Below are positions 51,093-58,735 of a stretch of DNA of 64,000 nt, in pieces. The notes below the pieces were generated by a model. That model searched no databases. It saw only the letters and a program-made list of their open reading frames with translations, and was not told the origin of the DNA. How positions within the stretch are numbered: position 1 is the first letter of the stretch; every line of letters begins with the position of its first letter. This DNA is from Anisus vortex (lineage: Eukaryota; Mollusca; Gastropoda; Planorbidae), in NCBI GenBank assembly GCA_949126835.1, contig OX421494.1, positions 17,165,038 through 17,229,037 of the forward strand, written 5' to 3'. The position numbers and the translations under genes are program-made.

Positions 51093-51522
51093 ATGTGTGT
51101 ATGTATGTGTGTATGATTGTGTGTGTATAATTGTATGTAGGTGCTCAGTGAGTCACAACTGCCTACTATGTACTCACATTCTTTGTTCTTGTCCATACTG
51201 GTCTGTATCGAGGCCTGGTCCGGCGGTGTTCTCGGCGGCGCCAGGGGCATCCCCACGATGGGGGTCTGGGACGAGCTCGAGCTGGAGATGGCCGCCGCCG
51301 CCGCTGCAGCCGCCGCCTCGGTCATTGTTCCCGACTGACAGAGCAGCTGGTTGTGGTGCAGATGGTGCTGGTGGTGCTGAGGCCCGGTGGAGGCCAACTT
51401 CTCCATGCGACAGTCTTTACAATAGATGCAGTGGATGAGTTTGAGCGCTGAGTTCGGGTCTAGGCTAGACCCACCCCCTAAAAGGGGGGACCAGCGTGGT
51501 GAAGAGCTGCTGTTAATACAGT
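19261..51522 (-). CDS. MRTF: Myocardin-related transcription factor (MRTF/MKL), spliced, 13 exons found
   Basis: Gene-level entry; exons are listed separately. Known role: MRTFs hold G-actin through RPEL motifs, enter the nucleus when actin polymerises, and activate SRF target genes. From the ATG at 51406 the joined exons give 1712 residues, against about 930-1090 in human MRTF-A and MRTF-B. Order seen: His- and Ala-rich N-terminus; degenerate RPEL1 (about 81-99); RPEL2 with RPDR (118-142); RPEL3 with RPGP (166-186); basic box ending IIKFHEYKGPP (317-343); Gln stretch (374-395); SAP domain (530-563); ten-copy 15-residue repeat (796-928); Gln-rich coiled coil (993-1031); poly-Gln (1086-1098); PPRYDEAIK; MDDVLEIL (1379); C-terminal DWLDVIMPN. 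SUMO-type motifs IKQE, IKEE and IKAE occur. All junctions are GT..AG and phases agree. The true 5' end is unresolved, and the first exon listed is the least certain. Confidence 0.93.
20329..20494 (-). CDS. MRTF: MRTF exon with MDDVLEIL motif
   Basis: Acceptor TTTTCTGCAG, donor GGAG|GTTAGA, residues 1336-1390 plus one base. The sequence MDDVLEILIRNGD matches MDDLFDILIQSGE of vertebrate MRTFs, a conserved landmark ahead of the activation domain. Confidence 0.93.
20655..20805 (-). CDS. MRTF: MRTF exon with PPRYDEAIK motif
   Basis: Acceptor TTGATTGTTAG, donor ACA|GTCAGT, residues 1286-1335. It contains KEPPRYDEAIKIKQQQ, equivalent to KDPPRYEEAIKQ of vertebrate MRTF-B. The donor was chosen because only this GT keeps the frame of the next exon; the nearby GTACCT would shift it. 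Confidence 0.88.
21107..21221 (-). CDS. MRTF: MRTF exon, residues 1248-1284
   Basis: Acceptor AATAATTGCAG, donor ACAAG|GTTAGT. It encodes PPATTTVPKSQISNSQPFVM and further Ser/Asn-rich sequence. There is no named domain, but both splice phases fit the neighbours exactly. Confidence 0.85.
21321..22273. mobile_element. TIR DNA transposon in an MRTF intron
   Basis: About 953 bp with inverted ends: left TACCGTATATACTCGCGTAT, right (reverse) TACTGTATATACTCTCGTAT, both continuing into GTCGCACC/GTCGCAC. The terminal TA suggests TA target duplication. Internal subterminal repeats of AAGTCGCACCC occur. No transposase is visible. A reverse, diverged relative is at 2945-3480. I cannot name the superfamily firmly. 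Confidence 0.7.
22729..24037. repeat. 69-bp minisatellite x 19
   Basis: Nineteen copies of a 69-bp unit starting CAAACTTTAAGAAGTTATCT and ending CATCTACTGATAA. Most copies are identical; a few share the variants ATACCATTAAA or ATAGCATTAAA near the right end. It lies in the MRTF intron between exons 21107-21221 and 24272-24658, ending about 235 bp from the latter. Stops occur in every unit, so it is non-coding. Confidence 0.95.
24272..24658 (-). CDS. MRTF: MRTF exon, residues 1119-1246
   Basis: Acceptor CTTTAATCCAG, donor ATGG|GTAAGT. Gln/Ser/Asn-rich sequence containing IKAEP, a SUMO-type motif (hydrophobic-Lys-x-Glu). Its Gln/Leu/Ser-rich character resembles the middle-to-C-terminal part of MRTF-B. 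Phases match both neighbours. Confidence 0.88.
25205..25430 (-). CDS. MRTF: MRTF exon with poly-glutamine tract
   Basis: Acceptor TCACTTTGTAG, donor TCTG|GTAAGA, residues 1043-1117. It contains 13 consecutive Gln (1086-1098) encoded by mixed CAA and CAG codons, between hydrophobic, Gln-rich segments. The antisense and shifted frames here are open only because of the triplet repeat. Confidence 0.88.
26035..26352. repeat. about 45-bp tandem repeat x 7
   Basis: Imperfect copies containing CCCATAGAGCCAAACTGTAA and GGTTGAGTTAGTTACTGCTA, one with an internal deletion near 26215. Confidence 0.85.
26740..26775. repeat. (GA)n microsatellite
   Basis: Alternating GA tract interrupted once by a TA step, followed by AAAGGGGGAG. 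Confidence 0.8.
27848..28129 (-). CDS. MRTF: MRTF exon with Gln/Leu coiled coil
   Basis: Acceptor CTCTTCTTCAG, donor ACGCAG|GTAAAG, residues 949-1042, exactly 94 codons. The segment QAKQIEDLQRQLQESHLKLK resembles the leucine-zipper-like dimerisation region of MRTFs (KQIEELKRKLEQEQK in MRTF-B). It is preceded and followed by Gln runs. Third positions are strongly GC. A shifted minus-strand frame is also open through the exon (Ala/Pro-rich), a consequence of the CAG/CTG composition. Confidence 0.9.
28130..29329 (-). other. MRTF intron
   Basis: 1.2 kb of AT-rich sequence between the coiled-coil exon and the large SAP exon. No repeat array or gene seen. Confidence 0.8.
29330..31584 (-). CDS. MRTF: MRTF large exon: basic box, Q-rich, SAP, 15-residue repeat
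   Basis: Acceptor GTGTATTTTTAG, donor CAAACA|GTAAGT, residues 198-948. Contents in order: acidic/Ser-rich start (DDESAGSDGA); basic box SKKLKPKTTSKARIIKFHEY (321-340), like KKLKYHQYIPP of vertebrates; Gln-rich MLQQQQLFLQWQLEFQQ; a Pro run PPGPPPPPPLPP; SAP domain LEEMKVADLKAELKKRSLPV and on to LIERLKPF (530-563), nearly identical to the vertebrate SAP; SUMO-type IKQE and IKEE; then ten imperfect 15-residue units centred on (I/F/Y/L)KTVxLSPN (796-928). A run-on past the donor would reach a stop 21 codons later. Confidence 0.95.
31695..31856 (-). CDS. MRTF: MRTF exon with RPEL3
   Basis: Acceptor TTTCAAACAG, donor AAAG|GTAATT, residues 144-196. LNDKLAHRPGPLELVQGNIL matches the third vertebrate RPEL (LNEKIAQRPGPMELVEKNIL). 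The preceding LLKRSRLLD equals the LKRARLADD linker. RPEL motifs bind G-actin, and the intervening basic residues form part of the nuclear import signal in the family. Confidence 0.96.
31966..32041 (-). CDS. MRTF: MRTF exon with RPEL2
   Basis: Acceptor CTGTAATTAG, donor GAAG|GTAAAA, residues 118-142. DLLRHKIQQRPDRQALVQQH matches the second vertebrate RPEL (NFLKHKIRSRPDRSELVRMH). The exon is exactly 25 codons plus one base. Confidence 0.95.
32173..32228 (-). CDS. MRTF: MRTF small exon between RPEL1 and RPEL2
   Basis: Acceptor TGTTGGCAG, donor GCTAAG|GTAAGC, residues 100-117. LKTPPAFAEKTKQLERAK aligns with LKSPAAFHEQIKSLERAR of vertebrate MRTFs. It follows the 11.6-kb intron. Confidence 0.94.
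32734..32887. repeat. 38-bp tandem repeat x 4
   Basis: Four near-identical units starting AACAAGTGCTGCTAATTATG, varying at AATTATG/GATTATG. Confidence 0.9.
33012..33151. repeat. 36-bp tandem repeat x 4
   Basis: Units of GGAAGGAGCCAGGACAATGC followed by ACACTGCTGGGACCAT. Several frames on both strands stay open because the period is a multiple of three. Confidence 0.9.
34960..35345. repeat. irregular repeat around ACCACATCATTGTGGAACAA
   Basis: Mixed 20-30 bp units alternating ACCACATCATTGTGGAACAA, ACCACATTATTGTGGAAC and AAATTCAACCACATCATTTT, with a secondary period of about 70-90 bp. Confidence 0.8.
35461..35745. repeat. 21-bp minisatellite x about 13
   Basis: Units of ATTAGCCAAATCCTATGAAT plus one base, with GAATT/GAACT variants. 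One minus-strand frame stays open (repeated IHRIWLI), explained by the 21-bp period. Confidence 0.92.
36190..36425 (-). repeat. tRNA-derived SINE, copy 3
   Basis: Minus-strand copy in the large MRTF intron. In reverse it starts GGGGTACTGTGGCCTAGCCG and carries TGGGTCCAAATCCTGGTCAA in place of the usual B box, so the Pol III promoter is damaged. The tail module AAACTGGTGAATGCTGC is present, as in copy 1. Confidence 0.75.
37207..37470 (+). repeat. tRNA-derived SINE, copy 4
   Basis: Plus-strand copy. The A-box end is decayed, but 'TTTCAAATCCTGGTGAAGGC', 'GATGGCTGGGCATTACACTG', 'AACAGGTGAATGCTGC' and 'CACTGGCCCTATG' mark the family. It lies about 540 bp from the start of the giant minisatellite. 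Confidence 0.7.
38011..43466. repeat. giant 30-bp minisatellite, 182 copies, inside an MRTF intron
   Basis: 138 perfect-length 30-bp units (38011-42150), one unit short by 4 bp (42151-42176), then 43 more (42177-43466): 5456 bp. The unit core is GGACAGTCACCCAGTGAGGG. Nearly all variation is at two positions: first base T or C, and GGGCACTC versus GGGAACTC; rare others include TTTATACAG at 41761 and 42447. Each unit can form a small hairpin (TCAC CCA GTGA). No unit has a stop in at least three of the six frames, giving very long open frames with decapeptides VPSLGDCPNR and ECPHWVTVQT (minus) and HPVRALCLDS (plus). These are side effects of the period: they have no homology and lie between two MRTF exons. 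Confidence 0.98.
43819..43884 (-). CDS. MRTF: MRTF exon with degenerate RPEL1
   Basis: Acceptor TTTTGTTTCAG, donor CCCAC|GTAAGT, residues 78-98. LKRKLMLRRSVNELVDRGIY aligns with LQLRLQQRRTREQLVDQGIM, the RPEL1 segment of vertebrate MRTF-B. Joined to the exon at 32173 it reads GIYPPLKTPPAF against GIMPPLKSPAAF, which confirms that the 11.6-kb gap is an intron. Confidence 0.93.
44239..44403. repeat. imperfect tandem repeat x 4
   Basis: Copies around ATTCCCTAGAGCCTAGGCTA followed by TTGCAAGGACCATAT, with variable spacing. Confidence 0.7.
45195..45290. repeat. C-rich CCCACCTACTCCCAACC repeat
   Basis: Several copies of CCCACCTACTCCC within an almost G-free plus strand; the complementary strand is G-rich. 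Confidence 0.75.
46260..46480. repeat. long polypurine tract
   Basis: About 220 bp with very few pyrimidines on the plus strand (AAAGAAAGAGAAAATG, GGGAGAGGGAGGGAGG). Such tracts can form triplex DNA; they also leave pyrimidine-coded Phe/Ser/Leu frames open on the minus strand, which are not genes. Confidence 0.8.
47965..48556. repeat. about 24-bp array of TTTACAGTAATGATTATACT
   Basis: Twenty or so irregular copies of a 22-30 bp unit with variants ACGGTAATG, ACAGTATTAG and ACAGTACTG. A longer unit that includes AGTATTAGTAATG recurs several times. Very AT-rich and non-coding. Confidence 0.9.
50090..50290. mobile_element. short hAT-related relic
   Basis: Contains CCAAGCTTGGCACGCAGCGC and CAATGGCACGCG, matching the end at 5437. 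Its other end in reverse reads CCAGGGTTTCGGCAACC, a hAT-like terminus. The interior resembles the 5690-5720 region (CTCTTCGACAAGAAAAGATA versus CTCTTCTACAAGAAAGTGAT). Non-coding. Confidence 0.6.
51061..51126. repeat. (TG)n / (TATG)n microsatellite
   Basis: TG and TATG alternation located about 50 bp beyond the donor of the MRTF exon at 51178. Confidence 0.85.
51178..51522 (-). CDS. MRTF: MRTF N-terminal exon (probable)
   Basis: Acceptor CTTCCCCCAACAG, donor GAAT|GTGAGT. It is open throughout and its phase joins exactly to the RPEL1 exon (T|CA gives Ser). It encodes Ser-rich SSSSPRWSPLLGGG, a Cys cluster HCIYCKDC, a His-rich QHHQHHLHHNQ, nine Ala, and a Ser run. Two internal ATGs, at 51406 (MEKLASTG) and 51325 (MTEAAAA), could start translation; alternatively the exon continues a frame from an upstream exon, since it begins in phase 1. 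There is no recognisable homology to vertebrate MRTF N-termini, so membership rests on phase, splice sites, strong GC-rich coding composition and strand. Confidence 0.68.
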
Positions 51523-51620
51523 CTGTTGGGGGAAGAGAAGGCAAGCAATATAGATGTTAAACATTTATTCAGAAGAGTAATAATTGTGCAGTTGCAGGTT
51601 GCAGGTCTGAATCATGAACA

Positions 51621-52057
51621 TCTATATATATAAAAAGACAGTGTTAAGCCCCGCGAGGATCCCCATTGGTCAATTTGAAAACAAGTGTGTCACTGACCTA
51701 TCCAAGCCTAGCCCAATATACCGTCTAATAATTTTTCACATCGGACATGTGTCTTCGATAGCTCAGTGGTAAATGTAGTGGACTGCTATACGGGCGACCA
51801 GGGTTCGATTCTCCAGTTAGACTATACTTTTTTTTTTCGACAATTAATTTTTCAAACTTTTAAAAACAAAAGACATTGTAAATCTATAGACAATATAGAT
51901 TTTGTTAAATAAAAATATTTGACCATTTTTTTTACCCTATTACAATATTTATTTACTTTCCTAAAAGTATTCAGTAAGTGTAGTTTATAAATTTGTTATC
52001 TGCACCCCAGACAGTCCTTTTTTTTTCACCCGGGCAACGCCGGGCAATGTAGCTTGT
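51621..52057 (+). mobile_element. Helitron-like non-autonomous element
   Basis: 5' end TCTATATATATAAAAAGACA, beginning with TC as Helitrons do. The 3' part has the hairpin CCCGGGCAACGCCGGGC followed about ten bases later by AGCTTGT, where a canonical end would be CTAGT. No inverted repeats or target duplication are seen, as expected. It carries a tRNA-like Pol III promoter (51751-51835). It lies about 100 bp upstream (5' side) of the MRTF N-terminal exon. Confidence 0.55.
51751..51835 (+). ncRNA. tRNA-like sequence with intact A and B boxes
   Basis: TAGCTCAGTGGTAAATGTAG fits the Pol III A box and GGTTCGATTC the B box, about 40 bp apart, followed by a long T run at about 51826 that would end Pol III transcription. 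The acceptor and anticodon stems do not pair well, so this is a tRNA-derived pseudogene or SINE head rather than a working tRNA. Confidence 0.5.
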
Positions 52058-52097
52058 ACTAAATAAATGACTAGCAATTAATCATCAATAGATATAT

Positions 52098-52126
52098 ACT
52101 AGTGGTTATGCCCGTCAAATGACGGA
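52098..52126 (-). mobile_element. second Helitron-like 3' terminus
   Basis: On the minus strand the sequence reads CCGTCATTTGACGGGCATAA and then CCACTAGT: a perfect 5-bp stem hairpin (CCGTC/GACGG), then a CTAG|T end. The 5' end of this element was not found. Confidence 0.45.
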
Positions 52127-53293
52127 GAAATTAATTATTACAGTGTGTTTTGTAAAAAAAAAAAATTAAAAATTACACAATTACAATAAAAACTGTAGTC
52201 AGACCGTATCTTTAAGTATTTAGTTTATTTTTTTTTTTTTTTTTTTTTTTTAAAGCATTTCAAAGGGAGATCATTCTGAAGTGGCACTCAGTTTAGAATT
52301 TTAACATACGGTGATTATCAATAGGTATAAGTTTATTAAAACAAAAATTCACGAATTAAGCAATATTGTTTATATAATAAACGTTTCTTTTGGAAGACGT
52401 TTCCAATTTATACATTTCACTTTTGGCCCGATTAGTCAAACGGCTCACGAGCCTATGGAGGACAACATTTATATATAAATATATAAACAAACATATAAAC
52501 ATACTCACAGTAATTATATATATTGATGATATAATCATGTTTCTTAATCACTCTCTATAATCTACTTTGCTATTTCATGTTCACCCTTTCTCCTATTCTG
52601 CCTCTCCTTCTTTCTCCACCTAACTTTTTCTTTCAGTTCTCATATATAAGTATATCTATATTTATTTATTTCCTGGTGTTTGTATGTTTGTTCGCCAAAG
52701 ACTCTTAGGCCGTTTGACTGTTGGGGGACAAATGTAGAGTACTTATTTAACTTCTCGCAAAATATGTTGTAATTACATCACGTGTACCGATGAATGTGCA
52801 GGTGTGACATACAAAAAAAAATGGGCGCAGGAGACACATGTACACAGCAATTAAAATGCTAACAAATAACTATTGAAAGTAATTTCGAGTTATTTGTCAA
52901 CGCTTTACTTTCACTCAAACTATTTACTAAGTTTTTCGGGGTTTTTTTTTGTTGTGTGTAATCGCCGTGTGTTTTGTTTGTTGTTGTAGAAAGAAAGCTC
53001 AGCATTTCTTTTTCTATTGTTGATCTCGCAATTTTTCTTTTACTATTCATACATTTTGTATGGCCACGCTGGTCAGCTGGTTAAATAATAATGACTCAAC
53101 TATCAGGTTTTAATATATCATACTATGAGCAGAAACACCACATGAACAGTCCTAATATCATTAACTTAAAACATACTTCTTATTTAGACCTATTCAAATC
53201 CCCCCCCCCTTTTTTTTTTTTAAATCACCACAGGCCACTCTGAAGGTTCCAATTATTTAGTTCGATTTCTTTTTTTGTTAAATAGAAACGTAT

Positions 53294-53515
53294 CCCGTCG
53301 GACCAAGCGTTCACCAGTTTCTGTGGCCACGGTATACTAGGGCATTGTGCCCCGCCGATTTTACTTTACCCCCAACTAAAGTCAGGTACCCATCAGCGCT
53401 TGGTAGGCTCAGGGACACCCTCGATACCGGAAAACTAATCCTAGCCTTCACCAGATTCGAACCCAGGACCTTCAGTACGCCAGTCGAACGCGCTGCCACT
53501 CGGCCACCGTGCATT
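53294..53515 (-). repeat. tRNA-derived SINE, copy 5
   Basis: In reverse: GCACGGTGGCCGAGTGGCAG (A box), then GGGTTCGAATCTGGTGAAGG (B box), then 'CTGAGCCTACCAAGCGCTGA', and at the far end AAACTGGTGAACGCTTGG. One of the best-preserved Pol III promoters of the family here. Confidence 0.85.
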
Positions 53516-53602
53516 ATATATATATATATATTATGCGTTCATTTAATTCGTTGTTGTTGTTTTTTTATTTTCCCAATACTATTCATTATTTAGTAACTCT
53601 AT

Positions 53603-53626
53603 GTGTGTGTGTGTGTGTGTGTGTAT
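53603..53626. repeat. (TG)n microsatellite
   Basis: About twelve TG dinucleotides. Confidence 0.85.
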
Positions 53627-56600
53627 GGTTAATGGTTGTGTGACGGTTGTGTCAACCAGAACTTGTTTTCTTCTGCCCGGCACTTAGATCTATATGCGCA
53701 AGATGCTAAACAAAGCGCGACTTGAGCCTCCATACAAAACAAACGTCTACCTTCTCCTTTACATTCTTTGACACAAACAAGAACATGAAAAAACAACACA
53801 CACACAAAAGCCCCCAAACATATTCCCTCCCCTTTCCTCCATTATTGTGTGTACGTTTGTTCTGACATAAAGTTTAAGAGATGTTAGCATAAAAACAAGT
53901 ATAACAACATGTAGACAAACGCAACAACAACAAAAAAAAAAAACATTGACAAATGAGTTTACGTGAAAATCCTATTACCTTCGAGATGATTGCTTGTTTC
54001 AACTAAAAACTATACAAACATTTTAACCGAGTTATCATTAAAAGATCATAGATTATTCATGCAATGCTTACATGCGGTTGATTTCTCTGAAGATAATGTG
54101 TACATAATCATGTTTCCTTAGAATCAGCAAATAGTTCACTTTTCTTAAGTTTTTAAAAATATAAAGATTTTTTTTTTTTTTTAAATAAAAAGTGGAATTT
54201 GACCAGCAGAACAACGCAGTGTCATGGCTTCAGGTGTCTATTCTAAACGCTAAAACTTTTGGTGTTCAAGAGCAGACATGGGACTTATGAGCTAAGTATA
54301 CTTAATTAAGGGGGAATAGGACTGAAAAATGTAATTCAGCTATTACTGGACCAAAATGATTTTTAATCGCATATACGTATATATCTTGAGTGGCCTTGAT
54401 GAAGACATAAGACATTTTTATGACAGAAACATGGTTGCCATGGTTACGGACGCCATTTTGACAATTTTGGATACCCAAACAAAACTCTAAAAGGTAGATT
54501 CTATGTCACTATATAAATATAATTAAAAAGTACACAAAGCGTCACTACAAATATTTCAGTCTCGTGGAGTGCAGCCAGCAGTGTACAAACTCAACCAACC
54601 AGAACAGTTGATACATTTGTTTTGTCTTCAGAAGATCTTTGAGACATTATGATTCTCTTCCTCTTTTACTATTGCTTATACAAGATGATTATTAACACAC
54701 GGTTAAAGGTGTTGGGCTGGCCTTGGGTTTCGTTAGGGCCAACGGCGTAAACATTAGAAATGGGGGACAAGGGTCAAGGGAAAAAAGTATTTAAACAACA
54801 TAACAATGCTAACAAATCGGGCCCGACCGTACTAATCCCTTTCCCTCAAATAGTACTATTTCGATATACCTATCCCGTACTAAAACGCATGTAGGACGCC
54901 CATGGTTAGATCTATGTTTATAATATGTATTAACAACCATTTAGTAGCCAAGGCACCAATGCTCATTCATTCTCACGTCTACACTAAACTCTTGCATGAT
55001 AACGTTAACACGAATGCCATGGATGTTATTTTTTTCTCTCTTACATTTTTCAACACTTCAAGAAAATTGCCGAAACATACAATCTATAATATGTATACAC
55101 ACACAAACGTGGATTCTATCATGCTGTATAGCCACGAAAGTTTAGCGTTGCCAAAAGCAGAAGATAAAGAAAACGATACCAAAATTAACCGGAAATGATA
55201 ACTTAAACAAACTAACGAAAGTCAATCTGTTTTTTATTATTATTATTAAAAAACATATCAGAAAAAACAAATAATCAGTCTTTCCTACCCCACCACAAAT
55301 TAATGAGATTTAATTAATATTAATTTCTGTTAAATACGTTTAGATAAACAAAAATGTATTACTTCAATACACTGATTTATATGTATATGCATGGCTTAGA
55401 TTGGTGCAGATGTTTTGGTGAATAACACTGGCCTAAAACATTTTTTATTAGAGAGAAGACTTGCAATTATAAAACGCCGAACCAGAAAGATAACAATGAA
55501 AGTTTGGCATTCAGACCACATTGGAAAATGGATTCAATCAAACAAATACTTCTTTTACACTGCTGAAGTTAAAAATATATATATATATATATATATAATT
55601 TTTAAAACCTTACAATTTATAGTTCTATACTAGTTAATTAGATTTTTCTAAACTTTAAGTGAAGTTGTAATAAAGCGGGCTTTTTTTTTTCTTAGTAATT
55701 CCACTGAAGTTTAAAAGACAGCCTATTTATGGTTATAGATGATCTGTGTTGTTTTGTTTTTTACACAGTGATGCGTAGAAGCCAAACAAACAAGCAATTA
55801 ATTGAGTGGCAATTTCAAAGTGGACAAAGTCTGGACTTCTCAATTGTACCATTGCTTCATTTCATTTGACCATGATTGGCTTTTGAAAACGTTTTTTTTT
55901 AGGTAAATTAACAATGTCAATGAAATGATTCATTCGTTCATTCGACGCCGATATTTTATAGCCCTACCACCAAATTAGATTACGGTAAAATAATATAGTG
56001 GGCCTTATATAATAAATATATTTCCTTGACCTATTCACATAAAAAAATGATAATAATATGTAGTTTGAACAATTGAGCCTTGTGTTTGTACTGTACCATT
56101 CATTCTTTCGACACAGAATTATATTTAAATCTCGTAAAATGGACGTGAAGATATAATGTATTAACCATGCAAAGCAACTGAGTAAGTCTGGGTATGTTAT
56201 GTCCATGCTATAATCATTAGAAACAAATACGATCATCGGCTAGGTCAGCCAATTGAATATATATACATAGAAATAATACAAAGTTTTTCTTACTTTTCTT
56301 AACGCTTTTGTATTTAAAAAAAAAAACAACTTCAAAAATCGTCAACAATAATTGTGATGTGATATTGCTTTTAAAATATCTTCAGCGTAATGTTGATAGA
56401 ATTAAATAAAAACACAAGTCAACGCCGTCAAACAGGTGCATAATTTGCGTCATTACGTTTTTTTATTCTGATAAATTCATCTCACCAATTACTTTTTTTT
56501 TTTTAACCGTAAACGAGTCATCTAATAAAAAAATATTTGTTTTGGTTTTGTTTATGTCGTGAGCGTTAATTGTGGTTGCCGCCCCCACCCAATTTCCCCA

Positions 56601-57571
56601 CTAAATAGTGCAAGAACAGCATCTAGACAACCATTTAACAGTACACACGACCTATTTAGTCGGAACAGATATTTTTTTTTATCTGCCCAATCAGCTACGT
56701 CGATAACGCCCCCCCCCCATCTTCTTTTTTCCACCCACCTAAACAACTTCAACCATTTTTTTTTTCAAAACTTTACCTGGACTTATAAAACAAAGTAGAA
56801 TCTATATGCGGGGGGGGGGGGGGGGGGGGGGGGAGACTTTCAGTAAACACAACCATGTCGGTCCTACTACATACAGAAAGAAAATGTCTACCTGAAATAA
56901 TGAGCAGGACAGGTGTTTGGAAAGTACATATCAACCCTCCTGCTCCCTCCCTCCCTTCCACCCCCCAACGGTTGAAACTATGTTTTTTATGGATTGAGTG
57001 AAAATGACTAGAACAGATCCTCGGCCGACAGACAATCAGATCCAAACAGTGATAGATAAATGAATTATTGAGGTTAGTCTTCGGTGATGCCAGAATAGGA
57101 TAGCAAAAATATCAAGTTACCTCAAGTTGAATTCAGACATCCTAAAAATACCACAGACATGTTGTTGTTTTTTAATATATTTTCTTTCGTATAGCCCTAG
57201 ATCTTATTGATGGGTCCAGCACAGCAGGTAAATAGAAATAGAAGAGGCATCTTAGACTCACATAGTCAACACTAATCTAATAAAGCTTTACAATACTATT
57301 GTATGGAATAAATGCTTGGGGGAAGCTGGAGAGACTGGCCCAGGATAGAGATGCCTGGATGACCCTTGTTGGCGGCCCATGCACTAGGAAGGACCACAGA
57401 CGTCGATGATCGGCGCCTCTGTTCCCCGAGGACGAGAAGGCAGAAAAAGAATATTTACAACACTGCTGTATGTAAATGCACATGCCACAACAAGCCTTGT
57501 TTATACACGACGACGCTGCCACTGTACGGTGGCACAACTAAATCCTTTTACAACTGGTCTCGTCACACGTG

Positions 57572-58011
57572 GTAGATGGTGGAAGGTTGTGAGTATACTG
57601 AAGTAATCAAAGCCTGTAGATGGTGGTAGGTTGTGAGTATACTGAACTAATCAAAGCCTGTAGATGGTGGAAGGTTGTGAGTATACTGAACTAATCAAAG
57701 CCTGTAGATGGTGGTAGGTTGTGAGTATACTGAACTAATCAAAGCCTGTAGATGGTGGTAGGTTGTGAGTATACTGAACTAATCAAAGCCTGTAGATGGT
57801 GGAAGGTTGTGAGTATACTGAAGTAATCAAAGCCTGTAGATGGTGGAAGGTTGTGAGTATACTGAACTAATCAAAGCCTGTAGATGGTGGAAGGTTGTGA
57901 GTATACTGAACTAATCAAAGCCTGTAGATGGTGGTAGGTTGTGAGTATACTGAAGTAATCAAAGCCTGTAGATGGTGGAAGGTTGTGAGTATACTGAAGT
58001 AATCAAAGCCT
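57572..58011. repeat. 44-bp minisatellite x 10
   Basis: Ten units starting GTAGATGGTGGAAGGTTGTG and ending AATCAAAGCCT, with GGAAGG/GGTAGG and GAACTAA/GAAGTAA variants in mixed order. Confidence 0.93.
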
Positions 58012-58498
58012 TTATGGGTTTTATTCAAGGAAGAAATATCAAGGCAGCGGACGATGAAACAATTATGTATTTCATCGCGATATATAATTTGACCTTCCAA
58101 GTAATTGTTTGTTTGCTTGTAAATACTAATTATGAAATGAAATACCCAATAACAGCTTTTAGAGTTCTGTATTTCTGCGATAAACGACAGACATGTTGTG
58201 AATATTACTTCGATATAAGAGACAAACTTTGGGTAGTCAGGTGCGAAGGTACATACTACTAACTAACTACTACACAAAGGGCTTTACCCCTACACCATCC
58301 ACTGAAGCCTAATTGAACTGTACACATTGAAGGAGTGAGCTTTACCATTGCAGAAGTGAAACTTGTGTGGCATAACTTCACGCTCAACATTGCCTGTCGC
58401 GACATACTTTTATAATATTTGGCCATTCGTTGGGGAAAGGAAAGACAATGGATTAAAAAAAAACAGAATAAATAATTATCTCCCTTTCAGGCCATGTT

Positions 58499-58735
58499 GA
58501 TGTGTAGTGAAGCACCGTTCATCAGTTTCTATGGCTACGACAAACGAGGGGATTTTGTTGCCAGCACAATGCTTAACCGCCTTTACTTTTTCCCCCAAAG
58601 TACCCATAACAGCTGGGTAGGAACGCCTATATTGTCCCGTGAGAAAAAAAACAAAAACAACCTGGCTGTTACATGGATTCGAACTCGAGATCTTCGGAAT
58701 ATGAATCTAAACGCGGTGCCGGCTGGCCCACCGTA
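58499..58735 (-). repeat. tRNA-derived SINE, copy 6 (decayed)
   Basis: Reverse orientation. It keeps TACGGTGGGCCAGCCGGCAC at the head, a B-box region 'GAGTTCGAATCCATGTAACA', and 'GGCGGTTAAGCATTGTGCTG' in the body. More diverged than copies 1, 2 and 5. Confidence 0.65.

Larger units (their letters stand above)
43885..51177 (-). other. 7.3-kb MRTF intron
   Basis: AT-rich intron with an imperfect about-40-60 bp repeat (44239-44403), a C-rich block (45195-45290), a purine-rich tract (46260-46480), (CT)n at about 47680, a 24-bp array (about 47965-48556) and a hAT relic (50090-50290). A few small frames exist, but none has a recognisable domain. It counts as an intron only if exon 51178-51522 belongs to MRTF. 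Confidence 0.6.

Noticed and set aside
51751..51835. Functional tRNA gene
   Set aside because: A and B boxes are good, but acceptor and anticodon stems do not pair, so it is listed as tRNA-like only.
53629..53817. 62-codon minus-strand frame with a hydrophobic, Cys-containing start
   Set aside because: Short, next to a microsatellite, no family resemblance and no splice or promoter support.
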